DNA of 64,000 nucleotides. It comes from a virus. This document shows positions 42,717 to 51,444 of this stretch, piece after piece (position 1 is the first letter of the stretch; each line of letters opens with the position of its first letter). The notes beneath the pieces are model-generated. The model saw only the letters and a program-made list of their open reading frames with translations. It ran no database searches and was not told where the DNA came from. Both the position numbers and the translations under genes were made by a program. The DNA is taken from IMG/VR virus record IMGVR_UViG_3300000553_000014, positions 1-64,000 of that record; one strand, given 5' to 3'.

Positions 42717-42751
42717 TTGATTGCTCATTTTTTCCATAAAATATGGATATA
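42717..42751 (+). promoter_or_regulatory. Phage promoter motif (full form)
   Basis: TTGATTGCTCATTTTTTCCA then TAAAATATGGATATAAAATA, GGATATA at 42745-42751. The next start is 51 bp downstream, longer than usual. Confidence 0.85.
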
Positions 42752-42802
42752 AAATATATAATGTATAAATAAATCAAAATAACTAAAAAATCTTATCAAA
42801 TT

Positions 42803-43750
42803 ATGTTTATAGCAAATTTTACACCACTCGAAAATCAAGTTTTATCATTATTTAATGAAGGAAATAAAACTTTTGATAAATTATTGGAAACAGTTTCATT
42901 TAGTGAAAAAACATTAGTTAATACTTTGGAATTATTGTTATCAAAAAATGTTTTAAAATTTAATGTTGAAAAAAATATTTATGAGTATGATAGTCCAATT
43001 AATGAAGAAATGATTGTTCTTGATGGAAATATTTTATTACCTACAACTATAATTCGAATGCCAGATAAAAATATAATGTATGTAACAAGAGGTTCATGGT
43101 ATAAATTTCCATTAGATTTTGATATTAGACGAATTATTTGGAATGTAAAAGTTCAATCAAAAACTAATTCAACATTAGTTGATTTAATTAAAACTTCAAT
43201 TTTGAAAGAAAGAAAATCAAAAATCATTCAAATGACTGAATATGATTCTTTACGAAATAAAGTTGTACCTTATTCAAATAAAATTGGATTATTGCTAAAT
43301 ACTATTGGTGAAGATGTTACAGATGTTACAATAATTTTTAAAATAAAATTATCTGAAGATGATGTTTCACCAGAACATAGAGGTTTTACTATTAGAACAG
43401 AAATTGCTACACAAGAATTACTTGAACAATTAAAAACTCCTGTTGCACAAAGAGATTATACAAAAATTAAATTAAATCATATTTTTAATTTTAGTGATTT
43501 TATTTTTTCCAAAAATGAAATACCATTAAATTTATCAAATAATGAATTAACTTATTTAAAAATAACTGGAGTTAAAAAACAATTTGAATTTACTTATTAT
43601 AAATTAAATTTTGCAGGAAATGTTCAAAAACTTGATGTTGAAACATTTGATGATTCAACTGAAGCAATTGAAAAATTAAGAGATTTATTCAATACTCTTC
43701 CAACCTTAATCTTAACCGAAAACAATTTTATGTGTGAATTAAGTGAATAA
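42803..43750 (+). CDS. Protein with winged-helix-like N-terminus (315 aa)
   Basis: Residues about 5-65 (FTPLENQVLSLFNEGNKTFD, then FSEKTLVNTLELLLSKNVL) have the helix-turn-helix and recognition-helix pattern of a winged-helix domain. The remaining 250 residues are beta-rich and unrecognised. It could bind DNA as a regulator or as a loader for the helicase two genes on. That is inference. Confidence 0.6.
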   Translation: MFIANFTPLENQVLSLFNEGNKTFDKLLETVSFSEKTLVNTLELLLSKNVLKFNVEKNIYEYDSPINEEMIVLDGNILLPTTIIRMPDKNIMYVTRGSWYKFPLDFDIRRIIWNVKVQSKTNSTLVDLIKTSILKERKSKIIQMTEYDSLRNKVVPYSNKIGLLLNTIGEDVTDVTIIFKIKLSEDDVSPEHRGFTIRTEIATQELLEQLKTPVAQRDYTKIKLNHIFNFSDFIFSKNEIPLNLSNNELTYLKITGVKKQFEFTYYKLNFAGNVQKLDVETFDDSTEAIEKLRDLFNTLPTLILTENNFMCELSE

Positions 43751-43782
43751 AATTTAAATCAATTAACTAATAAAGCCATAAT

Positions 43783-44487
43783 ATGTCTGCAATAAAAACT
43801 CTTTTAGGTGAAAAAATAGATTCACCATTATCAGCATTTAATAATTTCATGATTGATATTTCTGATGAATTTAATAATATTTTTTATCCAAATTCTAAAA
43901 AAATAAGTCAATTATTAATAAAAAATCAAATTCTTTTTGAAGATAATACCATAACATTATTTAATTTTATTAAAATAATTTATGCAAATGAAAAATTTGT
44001 ATATCAGTTTTGTGGATTAATTGATGCACATAGATGTGATTTAATTAAAATTTCACTTGAAAACAAATCAAAAATATTTCAAATATTCCAAAAATATTTA
44101 TTTATATATAACGATATTCGTAGTAATTATGATGAAACAATTTCTCAAAAATATGTTGAAAATATATATAATAAAATAATTAAAAATAAATCTGTTGAAA
44201 CTGAAATGTTTTTAATTCCATTTAAAAATAAAATAAATCATTTATATGATGTTAAAGATAAAACATTAGATAAATTATATTCGAAATATAGTTATGTAAT
44301 AACTTTTACTCATAATAAATCAATTATTGAATATAATATTATTAGGGTTTTATCTTCTGATTTAGATGAATCAAAATCAATAGAAAATACAAGATTTTTA
44401 GAAAAAGATTACATTAAAACTGATACAGTGCATTTACGAAATTTAAATCAATTTTTACTTAAACTATTTTATTACGGGGAAATATGA
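43783..44487 (+). CDS. Hypothetical protein (234 aa)
   Basis: Helical soluble protein (SPLSAFNNFMIDISDEFNNI; QFCGLIDAHRCDLIKISL). No recognised motif. It overlaps the helicase start by 4 bp and may form a complex with it. Confidence 0.75.
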   Translation: MSAIKTLLGEKIDSPLSAFNNFMIDISDEFNNIFYPNSKKISQLLIKNQILFEDNTITLFNFIKIIYANEKFVYQFCGLIDAHRCDLIKISLENKSKIFQIFQKYLFIYNDIRSNYDETISQKYVENIYNKIIKNKSVETEMFLIPFKNKINHLYDVKDKTLDKLYSKYSYVITFTHNKSIIEYNIIRVLSSDLDESKSIENTRFLEKDYIKTDTVHLRNLNQFLLKLFYYGEI

Positions 44488-46448
44488 TAGAAGAAAATTA
44501 CATAGATGAAGAATTACTTTTAGAAGACCAACAAGAAAAAGATTCATTTAAATCTTTTTATGATTTGAGTTTTGTAACAAAAGATGATATAATTGAAGCA
44601 ATTAAAGTATGTTTAAAAGTATCACCATTAATAAATGCTTCAAATACTTTAGTTAATAGTGTTTATTCAATATTGACATCTCTTTATATTGATAATAAAA
44701 AATATGTTATAATTGAAGCTCCAACAGGTAGTGGTAAAACCATTATTGGATTTATTGTTTACTTTTGTACATTATATTTACATCAAAAATTTGATAGAAA
44801 TATAATTCCTGGAGAAGCTAAACAAGAACCTTTTGAAGCTTTAACATATTTTTTAACATCATCAAAAATGTTACAAGAACAAATTGATAAAGATTTAGAT
44901 AGATTTGAATTCCGTAATCATATTTCAATGTTGAAAGGTACAGTAAATTATAATTGTATTGATGCAACAACTCAAGAAATAAAAAATCAAAAAAAATTAG
45001 CTATAGGTGGAAAATTTGTTGATTTAACAAATGTTTCTATTAAATATTCGGATAGAAGTTGTATTGGATTAAATATGGCTGAAAGAGAAATGTTTTTTTC
45101 TCATTGTAATTCAATTTGTCCTTATCAATTAGCAAGAAGTGAAGCATCTGAAAAATCATGTTCAGTTTTAAATTATGCTTATTTTTTAAATGTATTAAGA
45201 AGTGAATTTAATCCATTTTTTGGAATAAGATATTTAACAATTGCTGATGAAGCTCATTTAATTCCTGATATTGTTTGTAATATATTTAATTATGAATTTA
45301 CACAATATTTATGTAATAGAATTTTAAAAGTTTTACAAGAACTTAATTATACTTATGGAGCTCAATATATTGATGAAATTAGAGAAAAATTAACTCCATG
45401 TTTTAAATTTTTTCAAACAGAATTTGAAAATGATTCAAAACAAAATGCTTTAAAAGTTTTAATACATTTTACAACTTTAGTAGATTTTGAAAAAGAATTT
45501 TCAAAATTAAAATTACTTAAACCAGAAATATTAAATACACATAAAGTTCAATTAAGTAAAATTGATGAAGATTTAAAATCAATTATTTTATGGTTTGATA
45601 ATATTGATAAATTAATAAAAGAAAGACCAGAAGATGTTTATTATGAATCTGAACTTATTGCACATGATAAAGTTTCAGGACAAAAAGTTTATAAACATAT
45701 TGTTAAAGATTTATCTGAAGCTGAAATGGTAAAAAAATATTTTTTATCAAAATTGAATAAAGGAATTTTTATGTCTGCAACTCTTGGCAATATTGATGAA
45801 TTTGCTGAATTAATGGGAATGAAAAAAGAAGAATATTCTGGATTCAGATTAAAATCAACTTTTGATTTTGAAAAATCACCAATATCAATTACAAAATCAG
45901 GTTGGTTAAATTATGCAAATTTTGATAAAAATATTGATAAGGTTTTAATGGATGCAATAAAAATTTGTGAAAATACACATCCAAAAGAAAAAGGAATTAT
46001 TCATACATCAACATTTAAAATCTGTGATTTATTAAAACAAAAAATTCAATTAGGTATTGTTAAAGATACTGAAAGATATTTGTTTTATAAAACTTCAGAA
46101 GAAAAAGAAAATTGTGTTAAAAAATTAATGAATAGTCAAACACCTTATATTATAATTGGACCTTCTTTGTATGAAGGTCTTGATTTAAAAGATGATAAGG
46201 GTCGTTTTAATATTCTGATAAAAGCTCCGTATGCACAATTATCACCATATATTAAAAAGAAAATTGAAAGATTTCCATTTTGGTATAATAGAAATGTACT
46301 TGAAAAAATTGTTCAAGCAATTGGGAGAACAAATCGTTCAGTAAAAGATTATTCAAAAGTGTATTTATTAGATTCTTGTTTTGATAAAATAATTTACGAT
46401 TGTAATGAGGATATAACAAACCGTATAATTTATAAATCTATTTATTAG
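44484..46448 (+). CDS. XPD/DinG-like SF2 helicase with Fe-S cysteines
   Basis: 654 residues, ending with TAG. EAPTGSGKTIIGF (Walker A near 79), LTIADEAHLIPD (DEAH near 255), GIFMSATLG near 430 and VQAIGRTNRSVKDYSKVYL (motif VI near 611) make it a superfamily 2 helicase. Four Cys between motifs I and II (about 158, 193, 208 and 212, the last two in HCNSICPYQLAR) followed by CSVLNYAYFLN fit the XPD/DinG 4Fe-4S domain. The expected role is 5'-3' unwinding in replication or repair of structured DNA. It is the last gene of an operon with a winged-helix-like protein. Confidence 0.88.
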   Translation: MIEENYIDEELLLEDQQEKDSFKSFYDLSFVTKDDIIEAIKVCLKVSPLINASNTLVNSVYSILTSLYIDNKKYVIIEAPTGSGKTIIGFIVYFCTLYLHQKFDRNIIPGEAKQEPFEALTYFLTSSKMLQEQIDKDLDRFEFRNHISMLKGTVNYNCIDATTQEIKNQKKLAIGGKFVDLTNVSIKYSDRSCIGLNMAEREMFFSHCNSICPYQLARSEASEKSCSVLNYAYFLNVLRSEFNPFFGIRYLTIADEAHLIPDIVCNIFNYEFTQYLCNRILKVLQELNYTYGAQYIDEIREKLTPCFKFFQTEFENDSKQNALKVLIHFTTLVDFEKEFSKLKLLKPEILNTHKVQLSKIDEDLKSIILWFDNIDKLIKERPEDVYYESELIAHDKVSGQKVYKHIVKDLSEAEMVKKYFLSKLNKGIFMSATLGNIDEFAELMGMKKEEYSGFRLKSTFDFEKSPISITKSGWLNYANFDKNIDKVLMDAIKICENTHPKEKGIIHTSTFKICDLLKQKIQLGIVKDTERYLFYKTSEEKENCVKKLMNSQTPYIIIGPSLYEGLDLKDDKGRFNILIKAPYAQLSPYIKKKIERFPFWYNRNVLEKIVQAIGRTNRSVKDYSKVYLLDSCFDKIIYDCNEDITNRIIYKSIY

Positions 46449-46485
46449 AGTATAAATTGTTTTAAATAAATTAATTTGATTGGGA

Positions 46486-46520
46486 AAGAGGTTTCAATAT
46501 TATTTTGATTACCTTTTTTT
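46486..46520 (+). terminator. Weak terminator candidate
   Basis: AGGT-TTCAA pairs imperfectly with TTGATT-ACCT and is followed by eight T. It lies 40 bp after the helicase gene and just before a promoter, as expected for a terminator, but the stem has mismatches. Confidence 0.4.
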
Positions 46521-46529
46521 TATTTAATA

Positions 46530-46563
46530 TGAATGCTTATTTTTTATTAAAATAATGGATATA
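46530..46563 (+). promoter_or_regulatory. Phage promoter motif
   Basis: TGAATGCTTATTTTTTATTA then AAATAATGGATATATAAATT, GGATATA at 46557-46563. Next start is 31 bp on. Confidence 0.85.
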
Positions 46564-46594
46564 TAAATTATTACAAATTTTAAAAAAATATATT

Positions 46595-47020
46595 ATGTTG
46601 GATATATCAAGTAAAGGAAAACGTGTTATACAAGAAATAAGTACACATATTGCAATAGTAAGTGATAATGAAGAATTTATTGAAATTTATGAAAAAGAAA
46701 TTTCTCCATTTCCTGAAAAACATTTATTATCATTATCAATTGATAATGTTCAAGGAAGATTAAATATATTTAAAGAATTTGAAGAAACTAATCGTCAAAA
46801 TAAAGAAGAATTTTATGAGGCTGTTATTGATATGGAAGAAAATCTTAGAGAACCTTCAAAAGAAAATGGAAATAAAATGGAAATGTTTACAAAAATAACA
46901 AATAAAATTTATACAAGAGCTGATATAATTCATGCTTATACTTCTGGACATCATGATGGAAAATTTGGAATAACTCATGCAAATGGATTAAGTGCTTATC
47001 GTGAACAACAAAAATTATAA
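46595..47020 (+). CDS. Hypothetical protein (141 aa)
   Basis: Soluble. The C-terminus RADIIHAYTSGHHDGKFGI resembles the short helix-loop motif (A-x-x-A-G-x-x-x-G) seen near the ends of many small phage proteins. Helical middle with acidic stretches. Function unknown. Confidence 0.7.
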   Translation: MLDISSKGKRVIQEISTHIAIVSDNEEFIEIYEKEISPFPEKHLLSLSIDNVQGRLNIFKEFEETNRQNKEEFYEAVIDMEENLREPSKENGNKMEMFTKITNKIYTRADIIHAYTSGHHDGKFGITHANGLSAYREQQKL

Positions 47021-47023
47021 CAA

Positions 47024-47434
47024 ATGAAAAATAGTCAAATACATAATGGATTTTCACAAAAGGAAGTTCGAAATTTTTTAGCAATATCTTTAATTAAATG
47101 TTTTGAAAAATTAAATAATGAAGCAAATAATAAAACAAATATTGCACAACCAAAAACAAATGATATAAATCCATTTAAATGGCAAGTTTATCTAATTAAA
47201 AAAGAAATTGAAACTTTACAAATAAAACTCGAAATTGCTGAAGAACAAAAAGCAATTTTTTCTTTAATTATTAATAATGGATGGGAAGAATTTGATGTTA
47301 GTGATGAAACTTATAATGATTCAAAATATAAACTTATGTTGAATTTTATTGGTACAAAAAAAGAATATGAAGAATTATTAAATCATATTAATTTAGAAAG
47401 TAATAGTAATAAAGTAATAATGGGGAATGAATAA
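47024..47434 (+). CDS. Hypothetical coiled-coil protein (136 aa)
   Basis: An N-terminal helix (FSQKEVRNFLAISLIKCFEK), then a predicted coiled coil (KKEIETLQIKLEIAEEQKAI) and an acidic end. Start 3 bp after the previous stop. Function unknown. Confidence 0.7.
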   Translation: MKNSQIHNGFSQKEVRNFLAISLIKCFEKLNNEANNKTNIAQPKTNDINPFKWQVYLIKKEIETLQIKLEIAEEQKAIFSLIINNGWEEFDVSDETYNDSKYKLMLNFIGTKKEYEELLNHINLESNSNKVIMGNE

Positions 47435-47461
47435 TTTTTAATAATTTAAATAAATAATCAA

Positions 47462-48316
47462 ATGAAAAAAGTAATTTTTATCTTAGTGTTAATGTTAACA
47501 CTACAAATTAGTTATGGTCAAACTTTAAAAACCGAAAAAGAAAAATATAAAGATGGTATAATGACTTATCAAGGTTATGATAAGTCTGAAACAGGAGAAT
47601 TTATTAAACATGGAACTTTTAAATTTGTTGAAAATTTAAAAGGAAAATATGGTAGTTATAATGTTTTAGTAACAGGAACATTTAAAAATGGCTTTCGAAA
47701 TGGTTTATGGACATATTCTATAAAACAAATAGATGCTGAAAATAATAATGGTTCATTTACAACAGGAAATTTATTATATACTCAAATGTTTAAAGATGGA
47801 ATACCTAATGGATTATGTAATTATAATAATACTTATAAAACTCGAGAAATAATTTGTGATTATTATGGTCATTGTAAATGGGGAATTTATAGTAAAATTG
47901 AAAATGAATCAGCAAATTTTAATTTTAAAAATGGTAAAGCTATTGGAATAGTGAAATTTAAAATTAATGGAATTGCAAAAGTTTTGAATTTAAATCAAAA
48001 TGGAATAATAATGGATAAAACATTAAAAGTTTTAAATGGTGCAACTTGGACAATTGAAACATTTAATAATGGAAAATTAACCAGAACAATTGAAAAAATT
48101 GATGGTGGAAGTGTTTTAAGTAATTATATTCCAGATTCAATTAATGTCCGATTAGATACTGTTGGAATTAATTATTTATATACTGATGGTTTAGGTGAAT
48201 TATTTATAAATGATTATTTTAATCATTGGGGAGGTGATAAAACAATAACTGAAAGTGGATATTTGAATAGATTTTATGGTATATGTATTCGACCAAATAA
48301 AATTAAAATTGAATAA
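47462..48316 (+). CDS. Secreted MORN/YwqK-like repeat protein
   Basis: 284 residues. MKKVIFILVLMLTLQISYGQ is a Sec signal peptide of Bacteroidetes style, likely cut after SYG. The mature part has repeated G-x-[YF]-x-N-G-x-x-x-G-x-W units (GTFKNGFRNGLWTYS, then MFKDGIPNGLCNYN), as in MORN or YwqK-type antitoxin-like proteins, which form a long beta hairpin stack. It should act in the periplasm or at the outer membrane. This host-like secreted protein could alter the infected cell surface, for example by blocking superinfection; that is inference. It shares an operon with two small cytoplasmic proteins. Confidence 0.75.
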   Translation: MKKVIFILVLMLTLQISYGQTLKTEKEKYKDGIMTYQGYDKSETGEFIKHGTFKFVENLKGKYGSYNVLVTGTFKNGFRNGLWTYSIKQIDAENNNGSFTTGNLLYTQMFKDGIPNGLCNYNNTYKTREIICDYYGHCKWGIYSKIENESANFNFKNGKAIGIVKFKINGIAKVLNLNQNGIIMDKTLKVLNGATWTIETFNNGKLTRTIEKIDGGSVLSNYIPDSINVRLDTVGINYLYTDGLGELFINDYFNHWGGDKTITESGYLNRFYGICIRPNKIKIE

Positions 48317-48328
48317 TCATGATTAAAT

Positions 48329-48362
48329 TATTTGTCCATTTTATTTAAAAATGATGGATATA
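48329..48362 (+). promoter_or_regulatory. Phage promoter motif
   Basis: ATTTGTCCATTTTATTTAA then AAATGATGGATATATAAATT, GGATATA at 48356-48362. Next start 27 bp on. Confidence 0.8.
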
Positions 48363-48389
48363 TAAATTAATATAAATAATCAAAATTTT

Positions 48390-48620
48390 ATGGTAGAAAA
48401 ATCTGATGAAATAATTTCAAAAGGTCCTAATTTTTCAAAAGTTGAAAATGAGGATTTAATCTTTATATTAAAAGCAAATTTTGATAGAATAAAACGTGAT
48501 GCAAATGATTTAGATAATAAATATATTCATCAAATGTTAAAAGAATATTTAATTCGAAATCTTACTCAAAATAATGAAGTTAAAAAAATCATTGAACGTT
48601 TAGAACAATTAATAAGTTAA
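48390..48620 (+). CDS. Hypothetical helical protein (76 aa)
   Basis: Small charged helical protein (DLIFILKANFDRIKRDANDL). First gene of a three-gene operon; 2 bp gap to the next. Function unknown. Confidence 0.7.
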   Translation: MVEKSDEIISKGPNFSKVENEDLIFILKANFDRIKRDANDLDNKYIHQMLKEYLIRNLTQNNEVKKIIERLEQLIS

Positions 48621-48622
48621 TT

Positions 48623-49183
48623 ATGGAAGAAAAAATTATATCTTTAAATGATTTAGATTTTGAAAATTCAATAGCTACATTTGCTGTTAAGAAACGTTAT
48701 TTAATTAATGTAAAAAGAGAAATTTATGAATTTGGTAAGAAAAATTTATATTCAATTTATTTAACAGATAAATATTCTTTATCTTCAAACCAAGATTGTA
48801 AATTAAATGAATTTGTTGGATGGGATATTGAAGATAATGTAAATTTTGATTCAGAAGGAATTAATTTTGTATTAGAACAATTACAAACTAAACCAATTAT
48901 ATTAAAAACTCCTGATTGTCTTGAAGATGAAGATGAATATATTAAATTATCTGGTAAAAAAACATTTGCTGAAGATGTTTATTTTTCCAAAAAAGATAAA
49001 ATTAATTTAATAGCAAAAATAGCTCCAATAGCATATAAAATTGTTGCTCATGACCAATCTTCTCATAATAAAGAATTATTAAATCTTTCTGAAGATGAAT
49101 ATTATAATATTCATAGAGATTTACCAAAAGCAATTGTTTTAAAATCACTTCAAATAGTTAATGAAATTTTAAATATTGTATAA
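48623..49183 (+). CDS. Hypothetical protein (186 aa)
   Basis: Soluble protein, beta-rich N-terminal half with FAVKKRYLINVKREIYEFGK and a helical end (IAPIAYKIVAHDQSSHNKEL). No recognised motif. Confidence 0.75.
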   Translation: MEEKIISLNDLDFENSIATFAVKKRYLINVKREIYEFGKKNLYSIYLTDKYSLSSNQDCKLNEFVGWDIEDNVNFDSEGINFVLEQLQTKPIILKTPDCLEDEDEYIKLSGKKTFAEDVYFSKKDKINLIAKIAPIAYKIVAHDQSSHNKELLNLSEDEYYNIHRDLPKAIVLKSLQIVNEILNIV

Positions 49184-49184
49184 C

Positions 49185-49433
49185 ATGGCAATAATTACAA
49201 AAGTAATAAAATTAGTATTAACTCCAATTTTTAATATTGAAAATGGAAAAATTATTGATGATTTAAAAGTTCAAAAACGTCAATATAATGAACATTCAAA
49301 ATTAGAATTTGAAAATATAAAAACAAAAGAATCTCGTGAAGATACTTTAATAAATGTATCTATTTATGATGATTTGATAATTGAAGATGAAGAAAAATTA
49401 AAAATTCTATCTATGTTTACTAAACCAATTTAA
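49185..49433 (+). CDS. Hypothetical protein (82 aa)
   Basis: I start at the ATG in ACATGGCAATAATTAC, 1 bp after the previous stop, not at the upstream TTG. Short beta-rich protein (VIKLVLTPIFNIENGKIIDD). Function unknown. Confidence 0.65.
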   Translation: MAIITKVIKLVLTPIFNIENGKIIDDLKVQKRQYNEHSKLEFENIKTKESREDTLINVSIYDDLIIEDEEKLKILSMFTKPI

Positions 49434-49444
49434 AATTAATTTTT

Positions 49445-49615
49445 ATGATATTACTAATATGGTTTTTTACAGTTATTGGTTATATTATATTTATTTTTTG
49501 GAAAATTAGTTTATTTAAACAATATTCGGTATTAAAAATACTGAATAATATTCATTCACATTATAATTTTATCAAATCTCTGAGGGGTGGGAATGTGCTC
49601 AGAGATTATGGATAG
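49445..49615 (+). CDS. Possible small membrane protein (56 aa)
   Basis: Reads MILLIWFFTVIGYIIFIFWK, one clear transmembrane helix, then a basic tail, ending in TAG. It lies 11 bp after the previous gene. Its 3' half coincides with strong hairpins, so the ORF could be an accident of a structured RNA. Uncertain. Confidence 0.4.
   Translation: MILLIWFFTVIGYIIFIFWKISLFKQYSVLKILNNIHSHYNFIKSLRGGNVLRDYG
49574..49607. ncRNA. Hairpin-rich RNA candidate
   Basis: AATCTCTGAG and CTCAGAGATT form a 10-bp perfect stem around GGGTGGGAATGTG, much GC-richer than its surroundings. No T-run follows, so it is not a terminator. Downstream, AGTTAA/TTAACT near 49624-49655 makes another hairpin, and the GAGTTAACTTA string recurs at 53163. 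The region may be a structured non-coding RNA ending at the terminator at 49922. Confidence 0.45.
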
Positions 49616-49680
49616 ATAGACTGAGTTAACTTAGAAATATATTTTAACTGAACATTTATTAACATTAAAAATTGTAGAAT

Positions 49681-49857
49681 ATGTGTAGTATTTTAGATTT
49701 AGTGAATGAATTAACTTTGGTATTAGAAAATCAAATTAAACAACTTTTATGTAATGTCATTGAAATTGTGATTTTATCAACCAACATTATTTCCAAAAAA
49801 TTATATTTTATATTCTTTGAGCACAATTACACTTATTGCTCATTCGAATATGGTTAG
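49681..49857 (+). CDS. Doubtful small ORF (58 aa)
   Basis: An ATG ORF beginning MCSILDLVNELTLVLENQIK in a gene-poor region between hairpins. Amino-acid use is less like neighbours toward its end. It is the only other ORF of note in the 600-bp gap from 49434 to 50035. Confidence 0.3.
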   Translation: MCSILDLVNELTLVLENQIKQLLCNVIEIVILSTNIISKKLYFIFFEHNYTYCSFEYG

Positions 49858-49921
49858 TAGCTTATAATTTAATAGAATAAATAATTTTAAATATATAAAG
49901 AATAAAAATTTTTTAAAAATA

Positions 49922-49962
49922 AAATCCTCTGAATTTTGAAATTAAAAAATTCAGAGGATTTT
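49922..49962 (+). terminator. Rho-independent terminator
   Basis: AAAATCCTCTGAATTTT and its complement pair with a short A-rich loop, followed by TTTTCTT. It closes the RNA-like region. Confidence 0.85.
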
Positions 49963-49967
49963 CTTAA

Positions 49968-50012
49968 AAGAAATTCAGTTGGTGAATATAATGGTTCGAA
50001 TCCATTTTTCTT
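49968..50012 (+). ncRNA. tRNA-like element without anticodon arm
   Basis: AAGAAA (49968) and TTTCTT (50007) can form an acceptor-like stem. Between them TTCAGTTGGTGAA is a D-arm-like hairpin with the typical AGTTGGT loop, and ATGGTTCGAATCCAT is a T-arm with the classic TTCGAAT loop. There is no room for an anticodon arm. It may be a decayed tRNA, a processing signal or a tRNA mimic. It overlaps any upstream-extended start of the next gene. Confidence 0.4.
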
Positions 50013-50035
50013 ACAAATTAAATATCGAAAATAAA

Positions 50036-50638
50036 ATGAAACACCCAAACTCAACATATAGTGATTTTATTAATTCATTAATGAAATTAAGAAGAGATTC
50101 ATTAATATTAAAACAATCATCAAATAAAGCTATCTTAGTTTTAAATATTGATAATACTCAAATAACTTTTAATACAACACAAATGTGTTGGAAAGTTATT
50201 TCAATTAATGAAAAATTAAATTTTGAAAATTGGAATCCTGAAATTAATAAAGTAATAGAATTTCTTGATAATTTTGAAGAATACCAAATATTAATTGCTA
50301 TACAAGATTTTGAAGACCAATCAAATGAAAATTTATCAAAACTTGATGGAACAATACTTATTACAAAATGTTTACAAATATTAGATTTGTTAAAAAATCC
50401 TGAAAATGATATTATTCCAGCTCCTGAAATTAATCTCAAAACAACTGAAAATAACAATTATTCAATATTTTATGATTTTAAAACAGAAATGTATAATGTA
50501 ACAAGTGATAATGATATTGCTAATTATAGCACTCCAAATGATTTTATTCCAAATTTATTAAAACTTTGTACTTATACAGAAGTTTCAAAAGCATTAAATA
50601 ATTGTTATATTAATCAAAAAATACATATTAAACATTAA
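50036..50638 (+). CDS. Hypothetical protein (200 aa)
   Basis: The frame is open from 49979, but that part encodes the tRNA-like element, so I take ATG 50036 (MKHPNSTYSDFINSLMK). Soluble mixed protein (NKAILVLNIDNTQITFNTTQ) with no recognised motif. No promoter box is seen just before it. One base separates it from the next gene. Confidence 0.7.
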   Translation: MKHPNSTYSDFINSLMKLRRDSLILKQSSNKAILVLNIDNTQITFNTTQMCWKVISINEKLNFENWNPEINKVIEFLDNFEEYQILIAIQDFEDQSNENLSKLDGTILITKCLQILDLLKNPENDIIPAPEINLKTTENNNYSIFYDFKTEMYNVTSDNDIANYSTPNDFIPNLLKLCTYTEVSKALNNCYINQKIHIKH

Positions 50639-50639
50639 T

Positions 50640-51440
50640 ATGATAATTGAAAATGATTCTAAAGAAGGTGAAACCAAGATATTAAGATTAAAACCTTTAG
50701 TATCTTGGTGGAAATCTGCTGACCCATGTTTATACATTAATAATTGGATTAATAAACTTTCAGATATTAATATAATACAAACAAAAAGACTTTCAGATGA
50801 ATTTATTCAAATTTGTATAAAAGAAAAAAATCGAATTTTTTTACATATTAATATTACAGGAATGGGACAAACACAATTTGAACCTGCAATTCCAACAGTT
50901 AAAGAAACTTTTTTTCAAATAAAAAAATTAATAAATTTAGGATTTCCACAAAAACAAATTTTAGTTATTGTTGACCCAATTTTACCTAATGAAAATGGTT
51001 TAAGAGCTTTAAAATTATTATTACGTATTTTTACTGAACATAAAGATTTAAAATTACGATTTGTTAGATTTCGAGTATTAAATTATACTAAATTAGATGG
51101 AGATAAATTTACTATTGGAAATATTAATATTGCAAAAAGACAAGCTGTTAAAAGTGTTTTACCATATTTAACAAGTTCACAAGAATTTTGGAAAGATTAT
51201 TATAAATTAATTAATGATTATCAAACAATTATTTCTGTTGATAAAGGTGAAGAACCTTTAATTGGAATAAGAGAATTATTACCATTTGGATATAAAAATG
51301 AATGGTTTGAAAATGGTGTTAGGGAAAAAATTATTGAATATACAAATGGAAATAAATTCAAACCAATTGTAGAAATAATATCTTCAACAAAACCTGTAAG
51401 ATGTAAAAATCATTGTTTACTTTGTTATCATTTATATTAA
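50640..51440 (+). CDS. DUF1848-like protein with C-terminal radical-SAM-type cysteines
   Basis: 266 residues ending RCKNHCLLCYHLY: Cys at about 255, 259 and 262 give C-x3-C-x2-C, the radical-SAM 4Fe-4S motif, but at the C-terminus. DUF1848 proteins have this layout, and other parts fit: LVSWWKSADPCLYINNWI near 19 (their S-x-x-x-D-I-P-x-F-Y-x-x-W), HINITGMGQTQFEPAIP in the middle, and ILVIVDPILPNENG then LRFVRFRVLNY. The first motif lacks the usual R-R-T. The reaction of DUF1848 is unknown. So this is probably a SAM-radical enzyme acting on nucleic acid or a small molecule; inference. Confidence 0.65.
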   Translation: MIIENDSKEGETKILRLKPLVSWWKSADPCLYINNWINKLSDINIIQTKRLSDEFIQICIKEKNRIFLHINITGMGQTQFEPAIPTVKETFFQIKKLINLGFPQKQILVIVDPILPNENGLRALKLLLRIFTEHKDLKLRFVRFRVLNYTKLDGDKFTIGNINIAKRQAVKSVLPYLTSSQEFWKDYYKLINDYQTIISVDKGEEPLIGIRELLPFGYKNEWFENGVREKIIEYTNGNKFKPIVEIISSTKPVRCKNHCLLCYHLY

Positions 51441-51444
51441 AAAT

